Part shown: positions 60,552 to 64,000 of the stretch, in pieces
Layout: each line of letters begins with the position of its first letter
Numbering within the stretch: the stretch's first letter is position 1
Source: Bromus sterilis
Taxonomy: Eukaryota; Streptophyta; Magnoliopsida; Poales; Poaceae
Assembly (NCBI GenBank): GCA_950022295.1
Contig: OX465598.1
Location: forward strand, 343,617,324 to 343,681,323
Length of the DNA: 64,000 nucleotides
Direction of reading: 5' to 3'
Made by a program: the position numbers and the translations under genes
Notes under the pieces: generated by a model
Seen by the model: the letters and a program-made list of their open reading frames with translations, nothing else
Database searches by the model: none
Told to the model about the DNA's origin: nothing

Positions 60552-61518
60552 GTGGTATCATGAGCTAGCTATGCGTAGATGTATTGTACGGGTAGAACAC
60601 GTCTAGGATGTGGGCATCGAATCTTCATTTGTTACCCTCCCACATGTACTCATTTAGCGTTGCGGCAATGTTTGATGAAGCGGCCCCCGACCGACCTTAC
60701 GCGTTTACGCGAGACTGGTTCCATGCTTGACATATGGCTTGTACCATATATAGTGGCTGGGGGGTGTCTGTCTCTCTGCATTAGCGATGCGAAGATGTTT
60801 ACAACGGAGGGCCCCGACAGGGGTGTAATAGAGACGGATGGGAGATGGTGTTGTGGCATGTTTTTCGCAGGATAGAAACGGTTCTCTCTCTCGAAATCCC
60901 TAGCAGCCACGTAAAACTTTCACAAGCTAAATTAGAAAGGCGTTTAACTTTGCTTTGCATGAAGGGGGATCATAGGTTGTATGATTGATAGTTTTACTTC
61001 CTGTTTTATGCTAGTATGCTAGATATATCGACGGTAGCACGAAACAGGACCATCTCTCACAATACCAACATTGTGTTCTCCCTTGGTGGGCACCGCCTGG
61101 AAGGTTCTCCCATATGGCTTGATGCTCCATACATACCGGAGTTGTCCTACATGTTAAAAGGAGTTCGCATGAGGTTGGGTTCGGCAAGCCTGGCATATGC
61201 AGATATGGCCTTGCTGAACAGCTAACATCAAGGTTCCATTGGCAGGCTTGACGTATGTAGATGCGGGCCTGGAAAACAGGAGACCGAAAGGTCGAGCACG
61301 AGTCACATGCCTGATGTGATTGGCTTAGAGGCCTACCTGGTTCGCATACTGATGGCCGTGAAGATCGGGGGAGGTATGGGGGCTGGGATTGTGTAATCAC
61401 TTAGTTAAATTGAGAGGTGTTTATCTAAGTGGGAGCTTTCTAGAATTTTGAGATTAAATAGAAACTCCACATTATGAACAAAAGTCTAAATATGTATCCT
61501 TGTGAATCAACCTTGTAG

Positions 61519-62754
61519 ATGGCGGCACCTCGCCCCTCGTTCAACTTAGGATCATTCCTAGAGAAAGATAAGCTAAAAACAGATGGGACAAACTTCACCA
61601 ACTGGTTCCGCACCCTGAGGATTCTCCTCGTTCCCCTCAAGATGGCATACGTACTAGAGGACGTGTTAGGTGACGCACTAGCAGATGATGCCAGTCAAGA
61701 CGATAAGAATGTTTATCTCTCCAGGACTGTTGATTACAACCTTGTCCAGAGTGGCATGCTCTACTCCATGGAGGCTGAGCTGCAGAAACGCTTTGAGAGG
61801 ATGGGTGCATATGAGATTATCACCGACCTCAAGGCGGTCTTCGCACCTCAAGCCAGGGCTGAACGGTACGAGGCTTCTGAAGCCTTCTTCTCAGCAAAGA
61901 TGGACGAGCACGGCAGCGTGAGTGAGCACGTAGTCAAAATGTCTGGCTACGTTCAGCGCTTGAATGCTCTGGAATGCCAGATTCCAGATAAACTTGCTGT
62001 TGATAGGGTGTTGCAGTCGCTTCCCCCTAGCTACAAAGGTTTTGTGCTGAACTACAACATGCAGGGGATGACCAAAACCCCTTCTGAGTTGTTCGCCATG
62101 CTGAAGAGCGCCGAGGTTGAGATCAAGAAGGAGCACGCCGTCTTCATGGTCAACAAGACCACTGACTTCAAGAAGTCAAGCAGGCGGGAGAAGGCCAAGA
62201 GAGGTGGCCCCAAGAGGGATGGCAAGTCAGTTGCCGCTCCTCCCAAGGCACCCAAGCCTAAACCCGGAGTGGAGTGCTTCTACTTCAAGGGTGAAGGTCA
62301 CTGGAAACGCAACTGTCCCAAGTACCTAAAGGACAAGAAGGCTGGCAAGGTCGCCAAGAGAGACGAAGGTATATTTGATATACATATTGTTGATCTTCTC
62401 TTGACAAGCGCCGGGAATACATCTTGGATATTTGATACAGGATCTGTCGCTCATATTTCTAATTCCATTCAGGGACTAAGGAATAGGAGATGCTTGCTCA
62501 AAGATGAAGTGACGATGCGCGTGGGGAATGGCTGTCAGATTGAGGTCTTGGCGGTCGGCACGAAGCATGTTGGTCTCCCTTCGGGATTGGTTTTAGTTCT
62601 GAATAATTGCTACTATGTACCCGCGTTGAGTGTGAACATCGTTAGTGGCTCTTGCTTGAAGCGACACCACTATTCTTTTAAGTCTGATACAATTGGTTGT
62701 TCGATTTATAAGGATGAAATGTTTTATGTTCACGCACCGGAGTTGCATGGTTAA
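61519..62754 (+). CDS. Copia Gag-protease frame (copy 2)
   Basis: This 411-aa frame has the same start and stop positions as copy 1. The protease motif is WIFDTGSVAHIS. The zinc knuckle reads CFYFKGEGHWKRNC: here the second Cys is Phe while the last Cys is kept, the reverse of copy 1. It ends at the same TAA after ..ELHG. Residue differences from copy 1 are few (for example DVLGDALAD against GALGDASAD near residue 50). Confidence 0.9.
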   Translation: MAAPRPSFNLGSFLEKDKLKTDGTNFTNWFRTLRILLVPLKMAYVLEDVLGDALADDASQDDKNVYLSRTVDYNLVQSGMLYSMEAELQKRFERMGAYEIITDLKAVFAPQARAERYEASEAFFSAKMDEHGSVSEHVVKMSGYVQRLNALECQIPDKLAVDRVLQSLPPSYKGFVLNYNMQGMTKTPSELFAMLKSAEVEIKKEHAVFMVNKTTDFKKSSRREKAKRGGPKRDGKSVAAPPKAPKPKPGVECFYFKGEGHWKRNCPKYLKDKKAGKVAKRDEGIFDIHIVDLLLTSAGNTSWIFDTGSVAHISNSIQGLRNRRCLLKDEVTMRVGNGCQIEVLAVGTKHVGLPSGLVLVLNNCYYVPALSVNIVSGSCLKRHHYSFKSDTIGCSIYKDEMFYVHAPELHG

Positions 62755-64000
62755 TTCGTACTTGATCTCGATGGTGACGTGTGTCACATTAACAATATTG
62801 AGGCCAAAATATTGAAGAATGATGAAGATCACATGATGATGTGGCATTGCCGACTTGGTCATATTGGTATAAAACGCATGGAGAAGCTCCATAAGGATGG
62901 ACTTCTTGAGTCATTGGATTTTGGATCCCTTGATACATGTGAACAATGCCTCATGGGCAAAATGACAAGGACTCCATTCAATGGCGTAATGGAGCGTGCG
63001 GATGTCTTATTGGGGATCATACACTCGGATGTATGTGGACCCATGAAAGTCCCCACTCGCAATGGTCTTCGTTACTTCGTGACCTTTACTGATGACTTGA
63101 GTATATATGGGTATATTTACTTGATGAAGCACAAGTCTGAAACCTTTGAAAAGTTCAAGGAATTTCAGAATGAGGTCGAAAATCAACTCGGAAGAAAAAT
63201 CAAGCACCTTCGATCGGATCGTGGTGGCGAGTATTTCAGTCACGAGTTTGGAAATCATCTGAAGTCTTGTGGCATAGTACCACAGCTTACGCCGGCAGGC
63301 ACACCTCAGAGAAACGGTGTGGCTGAGCGACGTAATCGAACCCTATTGGATAGTGTACGATCGATGATGTCTCATACTGATTTGCCTGTGTCATTCTGGG
63401 GGTATGCATTAGAAACTGTCGTTCATATTCTTAATAGGGCACCATCCAAATCCGTAAAGACAACACCATTTGAAGAATGGCATGGCACAAAACCTAAGTT
63501 GTCTCACCTGAAGATTTGGGATTGTGAGGCTTATGTAAGGAAACTACAGCCTGACAAACTTGAATCCAAGGCGGATATGTGCATCTTTGTGGGCTATCCC
63601 AAGGAAACTTGTGGATACACCTTCTACAACAAGTCTGACAGCAAAACGTTTGTTGCCAAGACGGGACACTTTCTTGAGAAGGAGTTTCTCGCGAAAGAGT
63701 TGAGTGGGAGGAAAATAGACCTCGATGAAGTGACTGACCAATCACTCCAATTGGAAGAAACGGCTACGGAAATTTTTCTGGAACCATCTTCCACAGTGGG
63801 AGCTGAAGAGAATGGCCAGAACGACATTCATAACGATTATGACATTAATGATGATCATGATGAGAATGAAGAGGAACCTTTTATGCCCCGTAGGTCATCA
63901 AGAGTCCGTCAACCTACTGAGTTTTACGGACAGCTTGTGAATGCAATCTCGGCTGATGAGTCGGATGAACCTACAAGTTATAAAGAAGCAATGGAGGGAC
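62755..64000 (+). CDS. Copia integrase and start of RT (copy 2), partial
   Basis: It is in frame with Gag-PR after the shared TAA and open to the window edge. The integrase finger HCRLGHIG and core SDRGGEYFS are present, with the usual Ser before the Asp where copy 1 has Leu. The frame reaches the acidic linker (NDDHDENEEEPF) and the start of the RT region at 64000. It would need its own initiation or read-through of the upstream stop to be made. Confidence 0.8.

Larger units (their letters stand above)
58840..64000 (+). mobile_element. Copia-type LTR retrotransposon, copy 2, truncated by the window edge
   Basis: The 5' LTR is 58840-60551 (1,712 bp), followed by primer-binding site, leader, Gag-PR (61519-62754) and the start of integrase-RT. 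It is collinear and highly similar to copy 1 throughout. The putative left TSD is gctaa (58835-58839); the right end is outside the window. Confidence 0.95.

Overview
The window reads as a stretch of a large grass genome, most likely Triticeae (wheat, barley or Aegilops type). Almost everything is transposon-derived. CACTA, Mutator-like, Helitron, Tourist-like and Stowaway-like DNA elements occupy the left third. A deep nest of LTR retrotransposons fills the right two thirds. Two ordinary plant genes are visible, and both lie between about 12.4 and 17.4 kb.

Left part (1-10778): two CACTA elements. The first enters from the left edge with a broken TNP2-type transposase, about 665-bp tandem repeats and a foldback end terminating in TTAGTG at 4292. 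The second carries GGTCCCGGTTGG subterminal hairpins and a spliced TNP1-like gene whose 3' exons encode a Ulp1/C48-type cysteine peptidase with His, Asp and Cys in place. Its right terminus (rc CACTAGTGGACAG) is at 10778. Its left terminus is not visible.

Genic island (10779-17672): a small intronless gene (12444-12803, +, 119 aa, unknown function) lies tail-to-tail with a six-exon gene (17405-13715, -, 157 aa, CxxC-containing small membrane protein, function unknown). I assembled the latter by hand from GT-AG exons. Its last intron holds a Mutator-like element with a 10-11 bp target-site duplication (TSD). A 2.1-kb Helitron-like element (17673-19753) begins 268 bp upstream of its ATG.

Middle and right (21183-64000): nested LTR elements, ordered by TSDs. 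LTR D (21183-) was invaded by a minus-strand Gypsy, C, whose about 4.4-kb 3' LTR is now split between 23252 and 58519. Into that LTR went three insertions: solo LTR B (TSD gcttc), itself split by a solo Gypsy LTR A; a complete Copia element (30152-38586, TSD cctag); and a non-autonomous element of family B (40993-57870, TSD caggt/caagt), itself carrying a complete Gypsy of family A (43500-56253, TSD tcaat). C's internal region starts at 58520. It is interrupted at 58840 by a second Copia of the same family, which runs off the window.

All transposon polyproteins examined over their full length carry stops or frameshifts. The two Copia copies share the same in-frame stop between protease and integrase. 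No tRNA, rRNA, CRISPR or bacterial-type feature was found. Element family names and host taxon are inferred from structure and general knowledge of grass repeats, not from any database search.
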